This document shows, piece after piece, positions 42,106 to 52,212 of a stretch of 64,000 nt of DNA (position 1 is the stretch's first letter; every line of letters begins with the position of its first letter). The notes under the pieces were generated by a model, which was not told the DNA's origin, ran no database searches, and saw only the letters and a program-made list of their open reading frames with translations. A program made the position numbers and the translations under genes. Origin of the DNA: Arthrobacter sp. DNA4 (lineage in GTDB: Bacteria; Actinomycetota; Actinomycetes; Actinomycetales; Micrococcaceae); the NCBI RefSeq assembly GCF_024362385.1, contig NZ_CP101466.1:620001-684000 (forward strand). Reading direction: 5' to 3'.

Positions 42106-42855
42106 TCAGGCCTTCAGCGTCCCGTCCAGCAGGGCCCGCAGCTCCCGGAAGTGCCGCTCCGTGGCTTCCGGGTGGAACGCCGAGGTGTCCGCCATGGTGT
42201 AGCCGTGCGGCGCCCCTTCGTAAATCTCGTTGGATGCCTCAAGTCCTGCGTCCTTGAGCGCTTCGCCGAGGCGGGCGACGGCCTCGGGGGCCATGCTCCG
42301 GTCGTGGTCTGCGTGGCCGAAGACGAACCGCGCCCGCGCGTTGCCAAGCCCCAGGTGCGGGCTGTCCTGTTCCTCCGTCGCCAGTCCGCCACCGTGGAAG
42401 CCGCCACACGCTGCCACCAGGCCCGGGTGTGAGGTGGCGGTGCGGACCGCGAGCCGGGCACCCATGCAGTAGCCGGTGGTGCCGATGGGGCCCGGCGCCA
42501 CGCCGTCGAGAGCTGCCAGCGCGGAAACCCAGGCATCAATGTCCGGCAGGGCCTTGTCCGGGGTCAGCCGCCCAACCCGGGGGAAAGCAGCCTTGCCGGC
42601 GGCTTCCCGGCCCTCCTCGGTGGACATGTCACCACCCGGGGCCAATTCGGCGGCCGTTCCTTCACGGTAGAAAACGTTGGGTGCCAGCACCACGTAACCC
42701 CAGTCGGCGATGCGCTGGGCCATCTCCTGGATGCGCGGGCGCAGGCCGAACGCGTCCATGTACAGGATGACGCCGGGAAACGGGCCGGTCCCGGTGGACG
42801 GGCGGGCGACAATGGCTTCGGCAGGGCCTGCTGCGGCCTGGATCTCGATGAGCAT
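42106..42855 (-). CDS. Dienelactone hydrolase family protein
   Basis: A 249-residue alpha/beta hydrolase. The nucleophile is Cys in GTTGYCMGARLAV, the acid is in FGHADHDRSM and the His in GAPHGYTMADT, matching the Cys-Asp-His triad of dienelactone hydrolase. Most such chromosomal copies are of unknown substrate. Start ATG 42855. It is 35 bases downstream of tgt on the same strand, possibly co-transcribed. Confidence 0.88.
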   Translation of the reverse strand: MLIEIQAAAGPAEAIVARPSTGTGPFPGVILYMDAFGLRPRIQEMAQRIADWGYVVLAPNVFYREGTAAELAPGGDMSTEEGREAAGKAAFPRVGRLTPDKALPDIDAWVSALAALDGVAPGPIGTTGYCMGARLAVRTATSHPGLVAACGGFHGGGLATEEQDSPHLGLGNARARFVFGHADHDRSMAPEAVARLGEALKDAGLEASNEIYEGAPHGYTMADTSAFHPEATERHFRELRALLDGTLKA

Positions 42856-42890
42856 TTGGTCAGGATAGCGGAGCCACCCGGGAGCCACGC

Positions 42891-44216
<1,326 letters not shown>

Positions 44217-44945
44217 TCAGCTGGCTGGTTCCGAGGCCGGGTAGTTCTCGGACCGCCAGGAATCCCAGGATTGCCGGATGGCGTCGAAGGCGCCGGCGCC
44301 AAGGTCGTACGTGGAAGCGATGACCAGCGAGCCGTCCCCCTCCGCGCGGACGTCCTTGATGGCTGGATGGTCCGCCACCACCAGCAGTCCTTCGCCGTGT
44401 TCGGCGTAGCTGTGCACCGTGAGCCCCAACTGGTGGCTGGTCCGGTACCAGACCTTGCCGCTGATGTCCTCGCCGGTGCCGAGCGTCAATTGGTATGGCT
44501 CGCCCGGCGCCGGAAGGTCGGAGAGCCCCAGCTTCTCAATGGCGGAGGCTTTGCCCTCGGTCAGGTGCAGGAACAGGGTGTGCCGTTTGCCGTGCGGGTG
44601 GCGTTCCAGGGCGAAGCGGAGCTGCTGCAGGAAGGTCAGCCAGCCCTGCGTGATGTCCTCGTCCCAGGCAGCCCATTCGGAGTCATGGTCCACGGCGGCG
44701 CGGGTGACGCTGACCCGGGTTCCACCGGCTTCCGGGTGGAGCTCGAACGTGTCCCCGCCGTGCACGGTGAGGCTGGTGTGGTCCGGTGCTTCCTGCACGT
44801 CGCCGGAGAAGTAGATCTCCTTGATCTCGGACTCGAGGTCCTCGGCCTGCCAGCCATGCCACTGGGCCACCTTGGACGGTTCACGCAGCATGGTCCAGAC
44901 CTGCGGCGCGTCGGCGTTGATCACTACGCTGAGATTGTTGGTCAT
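44217..44945 (-). CDS. SRPBCC (AHSA1-like) domain protein
   Basis: A 242-residue protein with a START-like fold. It begins MTNNLSVVINADAPQVWTML, the usual first strand and helix, followed by KVAQWHGWQAEDLES and WAAWDEDITQGWLTFLQQLRFALERH, the long C-terminal helix of an SRPBCC domain (residues 1-135). The second half (about 140-242) looks like a partial repeat with NYPASEPAS at the end. Ligand unknown. ATG 44945. Confidence 0.78.
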   Translation of the reverse strand: MTNNLSVVINADAPQVWTMLREPSKVAQWHGWQAEDLESEIKEIYFSGDVQEAPDHTSLTVHGGDTFELHPEAGGTRVSVTRAAVDHDSEWAAWDEDITQGWLTFLQQLRFALERHPHGKRHTLFLHLTEGKASAIEKLGLSDLPAPGEPYQLTLGTGEDISGKVWYRTSHQLGLTVHSYAEHGEGLLVVADHPAIKDVRAEGDGSLVIASTYDLGAGAFDAIRQSWDSWRSENYPASEPAS

Positions 44946-45062
44946 AGCCCCGAATGTACGCCCCGGACATAGCCTCGGGTAGGGGCAATTTCCCATTGCC
45001 GGAAGACGCCGGGAAGGCGCCGGGAAGACGCCCGGGAGACGTCCGCAGGACGCCCCCGCGGG

Positions 45063-46089
45063 TCAGGAGCGGACAGCCTCCAGCTCGTTGCTGATGCGCC
45101 GTTCCAGTTCGGACGTCCCGATGGTTTCCGAGCCGCCGTGCGCCCGCAGGAACAGCAGGGATTCCAGCCGCAGCAGCCGCCATTCGCGCTCGGCGTCGTG
45201 GTTGGAGTTGTCGATGGAGCGGAAGATTTCCTTGTCGTACAGGTTGGGCTCGTTGAGCGAGCGCTGCCGCACCTTGGCTGCCATGCGCGCCTTAAACGGG
45301 TCCGTTTCCTGGTTTTCCGGGGTGCGGATCAGCTTTTCGTAGACTTCCGCGCGCTCATTTTGGCCGTCCTGGCGGCAGATGTAGCTGGCCAGTGCCAGCG
45401 CCGCCTCCACCGAGGTCCACCGGCCCGGGTTTCCGTCATAGGGCAGCACGGTGATCAGGTCCGCCACCGACAGTGCGCCATCCGCGTCCTTGAGCGTGAT
45501 GAACAGTTCGTGCGCCAGGTCGCTGAGGTCCTTCAGGCAGCTTCCGGACTTGAAGTTGACGCCCTTGGAGAGCCTGTCGGCCAGGAGCAGGACGCCCTCC
45601 GCATCCGGGTGCGCCTCCGCGGCGGCCTCCACCACCGATTCGGGAGTGCGGCGCCGGGATGAGTGCCAGTTCCTCCTCGCTGGGCCCGGTCGCTGCAGGC
45701 GGCGCCGGCGGGAGGGGAGGGACGACGACGGCGGGCGCCACATTGAGGGGACCCGTCCCGGCGCCGGGCTGCTCCTGCGCGCCGTGCCGGGGCGTCAGGG
45801 TTTCCGCCGGTGGTGCGGCCTCCGGAAGGTCCGCCGGCAGCGGAAGCTGGGTGACGTCGTCGTGCGCTCCGTCCACCACCGTGACCATGGTGCCGATGGC
45901 CACCCGCAGTGTTCCGCCGCCGGAAAGGCTGGCCAGTACCAGTGCGGGGGAGCCAAAGTCGTCGTGCTCAAGCTCCACCTGGTCGATTTCGGCAGTGCGC
46001 TTACCGTCGGGGAGGAGGATGTGGCTGCCGGTGGTCAGAGATCCAGCCTGCTGTTCACGGTGGTGCCTGGCGGCTGGTGATTCGGTCAT
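45063..46089 (-). pseudogene. DUF6707-like conserved protein interrupted by a frameshift
   Basis: From ATG 46089 one frame encodes MTESPAARHHREQQAGSL, an N-terminal beta-rich region (HILLPDGKRTAEIDQVELEH) and a Pro-rich linker ending GPSEEELALI. The protein then continues in another frame with TPESVVEAAAEAHPDAEGVL, ADRLSKGVNFKSGSCLKDLS and IDNSNHDAEREWRLLRLESL down to EAVRS at 45063. The junction is near 45650. Removing one base restores about 342 residues. The C-terminal half is strongly conserved in Arthrobacter (I believe DUF6707). Function unknown. Either a recent lesion or a sequence error. Confidence 0.7.
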
Positions 46090-46177
46090 GGGAGTCCTTA
46101 AGTTCTCTTGCGGTCCGCCCTACAGTCTACAAAGGCGGGCACTCAAAACCGGGGACCCCCACGTCCCGGCGGGGTGG

Positions 46178-46717
46178 TCAGAAGCCCACGCCTGCAAACG
46201 CCAGGGCCTGCCGGATCAGGCCGCCGCGGCCGCCGGCAAACTCCATCTGGACGCCCGGGCTGAGGACTTCCTCCGGCGTCATCCAGGTCAGTTCCAGGGC
46301 GTCCTGGCGGGGCTCGCACTCGCCCGTAACCGGGATGACGTACGCCAGGGACACGGCGTGTTGCCGCTCGTCGGTGAATCCTGTCTGGGACGGTGCCGGG
46401 AAGTATTCGGCCACCGTGAACGGCACGGGGCTCAGCGGCAGCTGCGGGAACGCCAGGGGGCCCAGGTCCTTTTCCATGTGCCGCAGGAGGGCGGCGCGGA
46501 TGGTTTCGCGGTAGATGACGCGCCCGGACACCAGGGAACGCACCATGGTTCCGTCCGCGTCCGCCTGCAGCAGCGTGCCCACTTCGTTGACGTAGCCAAG
46601 CGGGTCCAGGCGGACCGGTACTGCCTCGACGTACACCATGGGCAGCCGCCCCCGCGCCTCAAAGAGGTCTTCTTCAGAGAGCCAGCCGGGATTCGGGTCA
46701 GGTGTGCGCACGTTCAT
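46178..46717 (-). CDS. NUDIX-like DUF4916 family protein
   Basis: A 179-residue protein: WLSEEDLFEARGRLPMVYVEAVPVRLD, GRVIYRETIRAALLRHMEKDLGP and YVIPVTGECEPRQDALELTWMTPEEV. The second block stands where a Nudix box would be but lacks the full GX5EX7REUXEEXGU pattern, so catalytic activity is doubtful. It lies 10 bases downstream of the VOC gene start side on the same strand, in a minus-strand cluster. Confidence 0.72.
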   Translation of the reverse strand: MNVRTPDPNPGWLSEEDLFEARGRLPMVYVEAVPVRLDPLGYVNEVGTLLQADADGTMVRSLVSGRVIYRETIRAALLRHMEKDLGPLAFPQLPLSPVPFTVAEYFPAPSQTGFTDERQHAVSLAYVIPVTGECEPRQDALELTWMTPEEVLSPGVQMEFAGGRGGLIRQALAFAGVGF

Positions 46718-46726
46718 GCTTAAGTT

Positions 46727-47485
46727 CTACCCCATGGGGCGCCGCTGGGAGATCCACACCGTGGCGGGCGCGTTGGGGTTGCCTGCATCCGGATTGGCTA
46801 CGTGGAGGGTGCTTCCAAAAGCCTCCTCGGTCAGGCTGGCGGTGAGGCCCGCGGCGGTGAGGCGCTCCTGCAACGGTTCCAGCCCGCCGTCGTACTCGAA
46901 CCCCAAACCTGACCTGGACGGTCCGGCGGCCGGTCGCACCAGCAGGACGCCACCGTTTTTGGCAGTGAAGTCCGCCGTTTCGTCATTGTCCGGGACAGGG
47001 CGGGGGCGGGCACCGGCATGCAGCAGCGTGCGGACGGCCCCCTCCGGGTCCGCGGTGTACCAGACCGCCACGACGGCCAGGGCGGCATCGGCGTCGGCGC
47101 ACTGGGCGAAGTGGGCGGCCTTGTCTGCCAGAAAGCTGAACCCGTCAGGGGCGCTGATCCTGCAGGCTTCGCCGTGATCGGCGGTGACCAGCTCCACCGG
47201 CGGCGGTCCTTCCTCCCGTGCCCCCTCTTCCTGCGCTTTCTCCTCCTCTGCGGACAGGTTGGTGCGGCGCGCGAATTCGGCCACGTCACCCACCTCGACC
47301 GCAAGCACCGTCCGGCCGTCCTGGCCTGACCCCGCCTCCGCGGAGTGGAGCGCCACGCGGCCCGACGCCGAATCAAAGACCTGCCACCCGCCGTCGTCCT
47401 CTGTCTGCACCATCCCCAGGGCGGTGAGGAGCTGCTTCCAGGACTCGGTGCGGGAGGTGAAATGGACGGGGCGGACTCGGAGCAT
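46727..47485 (-). CDS. VOC (glyoxalase/bleomycin-resistance fold) family protein
   Basis: A 252-residue protein starting MLRVRPVHFTSRTESWKQLLTALG with TGAGGA upstream. Two halves each have a VOC-like beta-alpha-beta layout: residues 1-120 (WQVFDSASGRVALHSAE) and 140-250 (ALAVVAVWYTADPEGAVRTLL). Metal-binding His and Glu positions are not clear, so enzymatic function is open. Its stop is 10 bases before the DUF4916 gene. Confidence 0.75.
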   Translation of the reverse strand: MLRVRPVHFTSRTESWKQLLTALGMVQTEDDGGWQVFDSASGRVALHSAEAGSGQDGRTVLAVEVGDVAEFARRTNLSAEEEKAQEEGAREEGPPPVELVTADHGEACRISAPDGFSFLADKAAHFAQCADADAALAVVAVWYTADPEGAVRTLLHAGARPRPVPDNDETADFTAKNGGVLLVRPAAGPSRSGLGFEYDGGLEPLQERLTAAGLTASLTEEAFGSTLHVANPDAGNPNAPATVWISQRRPMG

Positions 47486-47590
47486 GGCGTTGTCCTCAGG
47501 TGGCGGATGGATCTGTAGGGCCATGATGCCACGCGAAACTGCTCTGCACACGGGGCTTGTGGCACGGGATTCCACGGGCAGAATTAGGCC

Positions 47591-48193
47591 ATGGCCAATG
47601 AGCTTGAGGAACTGCTGCTCCCCGATGCCGCTGCCTGGCGCGCCTGGCTTGAGGCGAACCACAGCACCAGCCCGGGCGTGTGGCTGGTCCTTTCCAAGAA
47701 AGGCGGGACAGCTACCGGACTGGACTATCCAGGCGCTTTGGACGAGGCCCTGTGTTTTGGCTGGATCGACGGCCAGGGCCGGCGCCGGGATGACCACAGC
47801 TCCCTGCAGCGGATGACGCCCCGGCGGCCCAGGAGCGTCTGGTCGGCGCGGAACGTGGGGCACATCGCGCGGCTGGAAGAGGCGGGCAAGATGACCGACG
47901 CCGGCAGGGCGGCGGTGGAGGCCGCCAAGGCCGACGGCCGCTGGGACGCGGCCTACGGCGGCCAGGCCGACGTCGAAGTTCCCGCAGACCTGGCAGCCGC
48001 CATCGCCGCCAACCCCGCCGCGCAGGCGATGTTCGACGTCCTGACGAAAACCAATCTGTTCTCCCTGGTGTACCGGACGAATTCGGCCAAGCAGGCGGCC
48101 ACCCGGGAGCGCAGGATCGCGGGCTTCGTGGACATGCTGGCACGCGGCGAGACGCCGTATCCGCAGAAGAAGCGCCCCGCCGGGCAGGGTTAG
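47591..48193 (+). CDS. YdeI/OmpD-associated family protein
   Basis: A 200-residue protein: AWRAWLEANHSTSPGVWLVLSKKG, LDEALCFGWIDGQGRRRDDHS, RRPRSVWSARNVGHIARLEEAGKMT and the C-terminal YRTNSAKQAATRERRIAGFVDMLARGE. This is the YdeI/OmpD-associated (bacteriocin-protection-like) family. Role not established. It stands alone, divergent from the VOC gene. Confidence 0.85.
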   Translation: MANELEELLLPDAAAWRAWLEANHSTSPGVWLVLSKKGGTATGLDYPGALDEALCFGWIDGQGRRRDDHSSLQRMTPRRPRSVWSARNVGHIARLEEAGKMTDAGRAAVEAAKADGRWDAAYGGQADVEVPADLAAAIAANPAAQAMFDVLTKTNLFSLVYRTNSAKQAATRERRIAGFVDMLARGETPYPQKKRPAGQG

Positions 48194-48265
48194 CACCGGC
48201 TGTGTGACGCCCGGGATTCTGCTCCCGCCGGGCTGGCCGGTAAAATTGACGGTTCACTTGCGCTG

Positions 48266-48295
48266 GTGCCGTTCCCCGAACCCGGGGGACGGCAC
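48266..48295 (+). promoter_or_regulatory. Hairpin in the leader of the GH32 gene
   Basis: GTGCCGTTCCCC (48266-48277) pairs with GGGGGACGGCAC (48284-48295) with one G-T pair. It lies 30 bases before the GH32 start and 72 bases after the YdeI-like stop. There is no T run, so it is more likely a leader structure than a terminator. Confidence 0.4.
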
Positions 48296-48325
48296 TTGTG
48301 CGTTCAGCGAGGGATAGACACCGCC

Positions 48326-49987
48326 ATGCCCCCCAAAATTCCGGAAACCGTCCTTGCCGCCGTTCGGCGCCGCCCCGTCCTTTGGGCCCTGGCGGCCGTC
48401 GCGGTGCTGGTGCTGGCAGGACTGCTGGTTCCCGCCGGACTCGGCGGGACCGGTGACGGGCAGTCCGGCGACGGGCATGCCGGACCTGGGCCGTCCGAAA
48501 CCGGGCAGGCGGGCGATCCGCCGGCAGCTGCCCCCGCGGACGATGCAGGCTACCGGCCCGCGTACCACCTCACACCTGACCAGCACTGGATGAACGATCC
48601 GCAGCGGCCCTTCTTCCTCGATGGCCTGTGGCATTACTACTACCTCTACAACGCCGACCACCCGGCGGGGAACGGCACCGAGTGGTTCCACGCCACCAGC
48701 ACGGACCTGGTGCACTGGAAGAACGAGGGGGTGGCCATTCCCAAGTTCCGCAACGGCCTGGGCGACATCGAGACCGGGTCCGCCGTGGTGGACACCGAGG
48801 GGACAGCCGGGTTCGGCAAGGGAGCCGTGATCGCCGTCCTCACCCAGCAGCACGACGGCGTCCAGCGCCAGTCCCTGTTCTACTCCACTGACAAGGGCTA
48901 CAGCTTCCAAAGCTATGGGCAGAACCCGGTGATGGAAAACCCCGGCGCCGAGCACTGGCGGGACCCGCGGATCGTCCGCGACGAGGCCTCCAACCAATGG
49001 CTCATGCTGCTCGCGGAGGGCCACAAAATCGGCTTCTACACCTCCCGGGACCTCAAACAGTGGACCTACGTGTCCGGCTTCCAGCAGGAGGGGCTGGGAA
49101 TCCTCGAGTGCCCGGACTTCTTCCAGATGGACGTGGACGGCGACCCGGCCAAACGGACGTGGGTTTTGGCTGCGGGCGCGAACGGTTCGGCGGAGGCCCG
49201 CACCACCGGCGTGGCCTACTGGACCGGCAGCTTCGACGGAAAAGCCTTCACCCCGGACGGTGGACACCAGTGGCTCGACGGCGGGCCGGACTTCTACGCG
49301 GCCGTCACCTGGGATGACCCCCGGCTGGATGACGCGCAGCGGAAAGAATCCCGGCATGCCATCGGCTGGATGAACAACTGGGCCTACGCCCGGCAGCTTC
49401 CCACAGAGGGCTGGTACGGGTCGGCATCGGTGGTGCGCGACATCCGCCTGGCGTCCAACGGCGGGGCCTTGGTGTCCGCGCCCACCGCCGCGCTCCAGTC
49501 GCTGGAAGGGGACCCGGTCCAGCTGCCCGGCGGCAGCATCGGGGGCGGGACGGCACTGCCGGTTCCGGACAGCGGCGCCTTCAAGGCCGACGTCGAGGTG
49601 GCCAAGCCCGCGGACGGGACCGGGGAGGCGCGGCTGCTGCTGCAAAGCGGAGGCGCAACCTATGCCACGGTGGGCTACGACTTCGCGGCCGTCCGGGTGT
49701 TCGTGGACCGCCACGGTGACGCGGCGGCCGATGCCAGCGCCCTCGCCGGAGACGCGGAGGCCCGCGCCGAATACCGGCAGGCGCGTTCGGTGGACGCGCG
49801 GCCCACCGGGGACACGGTCCGCCTCACCGTCTACGTGGACAGGTCCTCTGTGGAGGTCTTCGTTGACGGACAGGTCCTGACGTCCCTGGTGTTTCCGCCG
49901 GCGGGTCCCAGGGAAGTGCGGCTGGCGGCCGACGGTGCCGTGTCGCTCCGGCACGGCACCGTCACGCCGCTGGCCGGCATCCGCTAG
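48326..49987 (+). CDS. Glycoside hydrolase family 32 (beta-fructosidase type)
   Basis: A 553-residue secreted or membrane-anchored enzyme. A signal anchor RPVLWALAAVAVLVLAGLLV (about 16-35) and a Gly/Pro-rich linker precede the five-bladed catalytic domain. The GH32 triad is complete: nucleophile in HWMNDPQRP (Asp91), transition-state stabiliser in WRDPRIV, and acid/base in LECPDFFQ. A C-terminal beta-sandwich (VRLTVYVDRSSVEVFVDGQ) follows. Members cleave levan, inulin or sucrose. ATG 48326 is preceded by GAGGGA. Its last bases overlap those of the convergent GH76 gene. Confidence 0.92.
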   Translation: MPPKIPETVLAAVRRRPVLWALAAVAVLVLAGLLVPAGLGGTGDGQSGDGHAGPGPSETGQAGDPPAAAPADDAGYRPAYHLTPDQHWMNDPQRPFFLDGLWHYYYLYNADHPAGNGTEWFHATSTDLVHWKNEGVAIPKFRNGLGDIETGSAVVDTEGTAGFGKGAVIAVLTQQHDGVQRQSLFYSTDKGYSFQSYGQNPVMENPGAEHWRDPRIVRDEASNQWLMLLAEGHKIGFYTSRDLKQWTYVSGFQQEGLGILECPDFFQMDVDGDPAKRTWVLAAGANGSAEARTTGVAYWTGSFDGKAFTPDGGHQWLDGGPDFYAAVTWDDPRLDDAQRKESRHAIGWMNNWAYARQLPTEGWYGSASVVRDIRLASNGGALVSAPTAALQSLEGDPVQLPGGSIGGGTALPVPDSGAFKADVEVAKPADGTGEARLLLQSGGATYATVGYDFAAVRVFVDRHGDAAADASALAGDAEARAEYRQARSVDARPTGDTVRLTVYVDRSSVEVFVDGQVLTSLVFPPAGPREVRLAADGAVSLRHGTVTPLAGIR

Positions 49988-51276
49988 GCGCGGGCGGCGG
50001 CCGTGACGGCCGCCGCGGCCTCCAGCGTCATCCACGCCTGGAGCTGGGTGGAAAGTTCGACGGCGGCGCCCGGCGGATACGTAGCAGCCGCCGGTTGGGC
50101 GGCGTGCAGTGAAAAGATGCTCTTGCCTTCCCGCCCGGGCCCCGCTTCACCTGGCCCCACGGGGCGCCGGCCGGACCAGAAAGCGTCAGCCGTTTCCGTC
50201 ACCAGCCGCGCGGCCGTGGCGCGGGTGGCGTCGGGAAGCCGGCGGTCTGCTGCGGCGAGCGCCAGGTAACGGCAGAGGATCCCGGTGAAGAGGCCGCCGT
50301 CGCCCGTTCCCTCACAGCGCAGCACGGAACTACCGGAGCCGGTGCCGGGGCCCGGAGTGTCCGTCGGGACGGTGAGCAGCCGCTGTACCGCGTCCACCAG
50401 GACCGCGGCCCGCGCCAGGTTCGCCTCGCCCCCGAGCTCGAGGAGCGCGCCCAGCACCGGGCCCTGGTTGTACGTGTACACGGCCCGCTCCAGCACCACC
50501 TCTCCGGCGGGATTCAGGCGTGCACCGTCAAGGTAGAGGGCCTGGGCCGGGTCGAAGAGGGTGGCGTCCAGCCAGTCCAGCAGCGCCTGGGCCTTGGCCT
50601 GCTGGCCGGTGCGGGCATAGAACAGGGCCACCGGTGCCGTGGCGGGGGTGTTCTTGAAGTCCCGTTTCTTGCTCCAGAACGTCCCGCCGCCCAGGTCATC
50701 GGTGCACGCGGCGTCGAACTGCAGCGCCAGCGACGCGCGGACCACCGCGTTGCGGCGGCGGCCTGGACGCCGGGTCTCCTCAGCCAGGCTGTCCAGCCGG
50801 AGGGTTGCCAGGGCAAGCCACGCCATGTCGTCGTAGTAGCTGTTCACGAAGGTCAAGGCGTTGCGGAGCCTGATCCCGGTGACCAGCCGCGAGGCCAGGT
50901 GCCCCGCGCTGGGCCGGCCCGGGCCGTTGAACCGGGCCGCGGGGGTGGCTCCACCGCCAAGTTCCCGCCGCCCGGTGTCCACCAGGCAGTCAACGTAATG
51001 CGCCTGCCACCAGTAATGCCAGGGGAGGACCAGTCCCGCGGCGGGCCGTACCCGGCGGAGCGCGGCAAGCCACCGCGGCGCGGCCCGGCTGCCCGGCTCC
51101 TGCTCCGGCACCGACGGGCTGTCCGGCCGTGCCGGATGCCTGCCCTGCCACAGCACGGCGCCCAGGTGGGTTCCGGGCAGGAACAGCAGTTTCCGGCCGA
51201 ACAGGGCGGTCACAGAACGGGCCGCGTGGTTCGCCCTGTCCTGCCAGGCGGTTGGGGAGGTGCTGCTGGACGTCAT
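49984..51276 (-). CDS. Glycoside hydrolase family 76-like protein
   Basis: A 430-residue (alpha/alpha)6-type protein. The catalytic Asp pair is in NSYYDDMAWLALA (about residues 145-157), and QFDAACTDDLGGGTFWSKKRDFKNTPATAPVAL and AVYTYNQGPVLGALLELG match the GH76 alpha-1,6-mannanase family. No signal peptide is evident, so it may act in the cytosol. The stop codons of this gene and the GH32 gene interlock (CTAG). ATG 51276 is preferred over ATG 51285. Confidence 0.85.
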   Translation of the reverse strand: MTSSSTSPTAWQDRANHAARSVTALFGRKLLFLPGTHLGAVLWQGRHPARPDSPSVPEQEPGSRAAPRWLAALRRVRPAAGLVLPWHYWWQAHYVDCLVDTGRRELGGGATPAARFNGPGRPSAGHLASRLVTGIRLRNALTFVNSYYDDMAWLALATLRLDSLAEETRRPGRRRNAVVRASLALQFDAACTDDLGGGTFWSKKRDFKNTPATAPVALFYARTGQQAKAQALLDWLDATLFDPAQALYLDGARLNPAGEVVLERAVYTYNQGPVLGALLELGGEANLARAAVLVDAVQRLLTVPTDTPGPGTGSGSSVLRCEGTGDGGLFTGILCRYLALAAADRRLPDATRATAARLVTETADAFWSGRRPVGPGEAGPGREGKSIFSLHAAQPAAATYPPGAAVELSTQLQAWMTLEAAAAVTAAARA

Positions 51277-51349
51277 GCCGTCCACCCTATCCGGGGCGCC
51301 GGAGCCGGGAGGGCAGGGAACCCGGGGTGCGTGCGGCGGCGGCGGATTT

Positions 51350-51369
51350 CAGTTAACATGCATTAACTG
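51350..51369. promoter_or_regulatory. Palindrome upstream of the SDR/acyl-CoA dehydrogenase operon
   Basis: CAGTTAA (51350-51356) and TTAACTG (51363-51369) form an inverted repeat around CATGCA, 48 bases before the first start codon. It is AT-rich in a GC-rich background and looks like a TetR-type operator for a fatty-acid or aromatic degradation operon. The regulator is not in the window. Confidence 0.5.
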
Positions 51370-51417
51370 TTGCTCGAGGCCGCGCCGCGGCGTGGGGACA
51401 CGCATCAAGGAGGATGT

Positions 51418-52212
51418 ATGGACATCAAAGGCAGCGTCGCACTGGTGACAGGCGGGGCGTCCGGGCTGGGAGCAGCCACCGCGCAGAGATTGTTCGACGC
51501 CGACGCATCCGTCGTGCTCGTTGACCTGCCGTCCTCAGGCGGCCAGGCAATGGCGGACGAACTCAACGGCCGCGCCGCAGCCGGCCAGTCCGCCGTCTTT
51601 GCCCCCGCGGACGTGACCAGCGAGACCGACGTGAGGGCCGCCGTCGGGACCGCCGCAGGGCTGGGGCCGCTGCGGATCGTGGTGAACTGCGCGGGGATCG
51701 CCACCCCCGGCAAGGTCCTGGGACGCGACGGCGTGCTGCCGCTGGAAACGTTCAGCAAGGTCATCCAGGTCAACCTGATCGGGACTTTCAACGTCCTGCG
51801 CCTGGCGGCCGAAGCCATGGTGGCCACCGAGCCCGCCGCCACCCCGCTGGGTGGCCCGGAACGCGGTGTCATCATCAACACCGCGTCCGTGGCGGCCTTC
51901 GACGGGCAGATCGGCCAGCCCGCGTATTCCGCCTCCAAGGGCGCCGTGGCCGCCATGACGCTGCCGATTGCCCGGGAACTGGCGCGCTCGCTGGTCCGCG
52001 TGGTCACCATTGCCCCGGGCATTTTCGAGACACCCATGATGGCCGGCCTGCCGCAGGACGCGCAGGACTCGCTGGGGGCGCAGGTTCCGCACCCGTCCCG
52101 GCTGGGCAAGCCCGCGGAATACGCCAACCTGGTGGCGCACATCGTGGACAACGCCATGTTGAACGGTGAAACCATCCGCCTGGACGGTGCCATCAGGATG
52201 GGACCGAAATGA
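51418..52212 (+). CDS. SDR-family 3-hydroxyacyl-CoA dehydrogenase
   Basis: A 264-residue short-chain dehydrogenase. The cofactor motif is [15 protein letters not shown], with NCAG in the fourth strand, Ser in [11 protein letters not shown] and the catalytic YSASK. The sequence [11 protein letters not shown] and the C-terminal [17 protein letters not shown] resemble the HSD17B10/type II 3-hydroxyacyl-CoA dehydrogenases. AAGGAGG precedes ATG 51418. Its stop overlaps the acyl-CoA dehydrogenase start by four bases (ATGA). Together they could oxidise an acyl-CoA. Confidence 0.9.
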   Translation: MDIKGSVALVTGGASGLGAATAQRLFDADASVVLVDLPSSGGQAMADELNGRAAAGQSAVFAPADVTSETDVRAAVGTAAGLGPLRIVVNCAGIATPGKVLGRDGVLPLETFSKVIQVNLIGTFNVLRLAAEAMVATEPAATPLGGPERGVIINTASVAAFDGQIGQPAYSASKGAVAAMTLPIARELARSLVRVVTIAPGIFETPMMAGLPQDAQDSLGAQVPHPSRLGKPAEYANLVAHIVDNAMLNGETIRLDGAIRMGPK

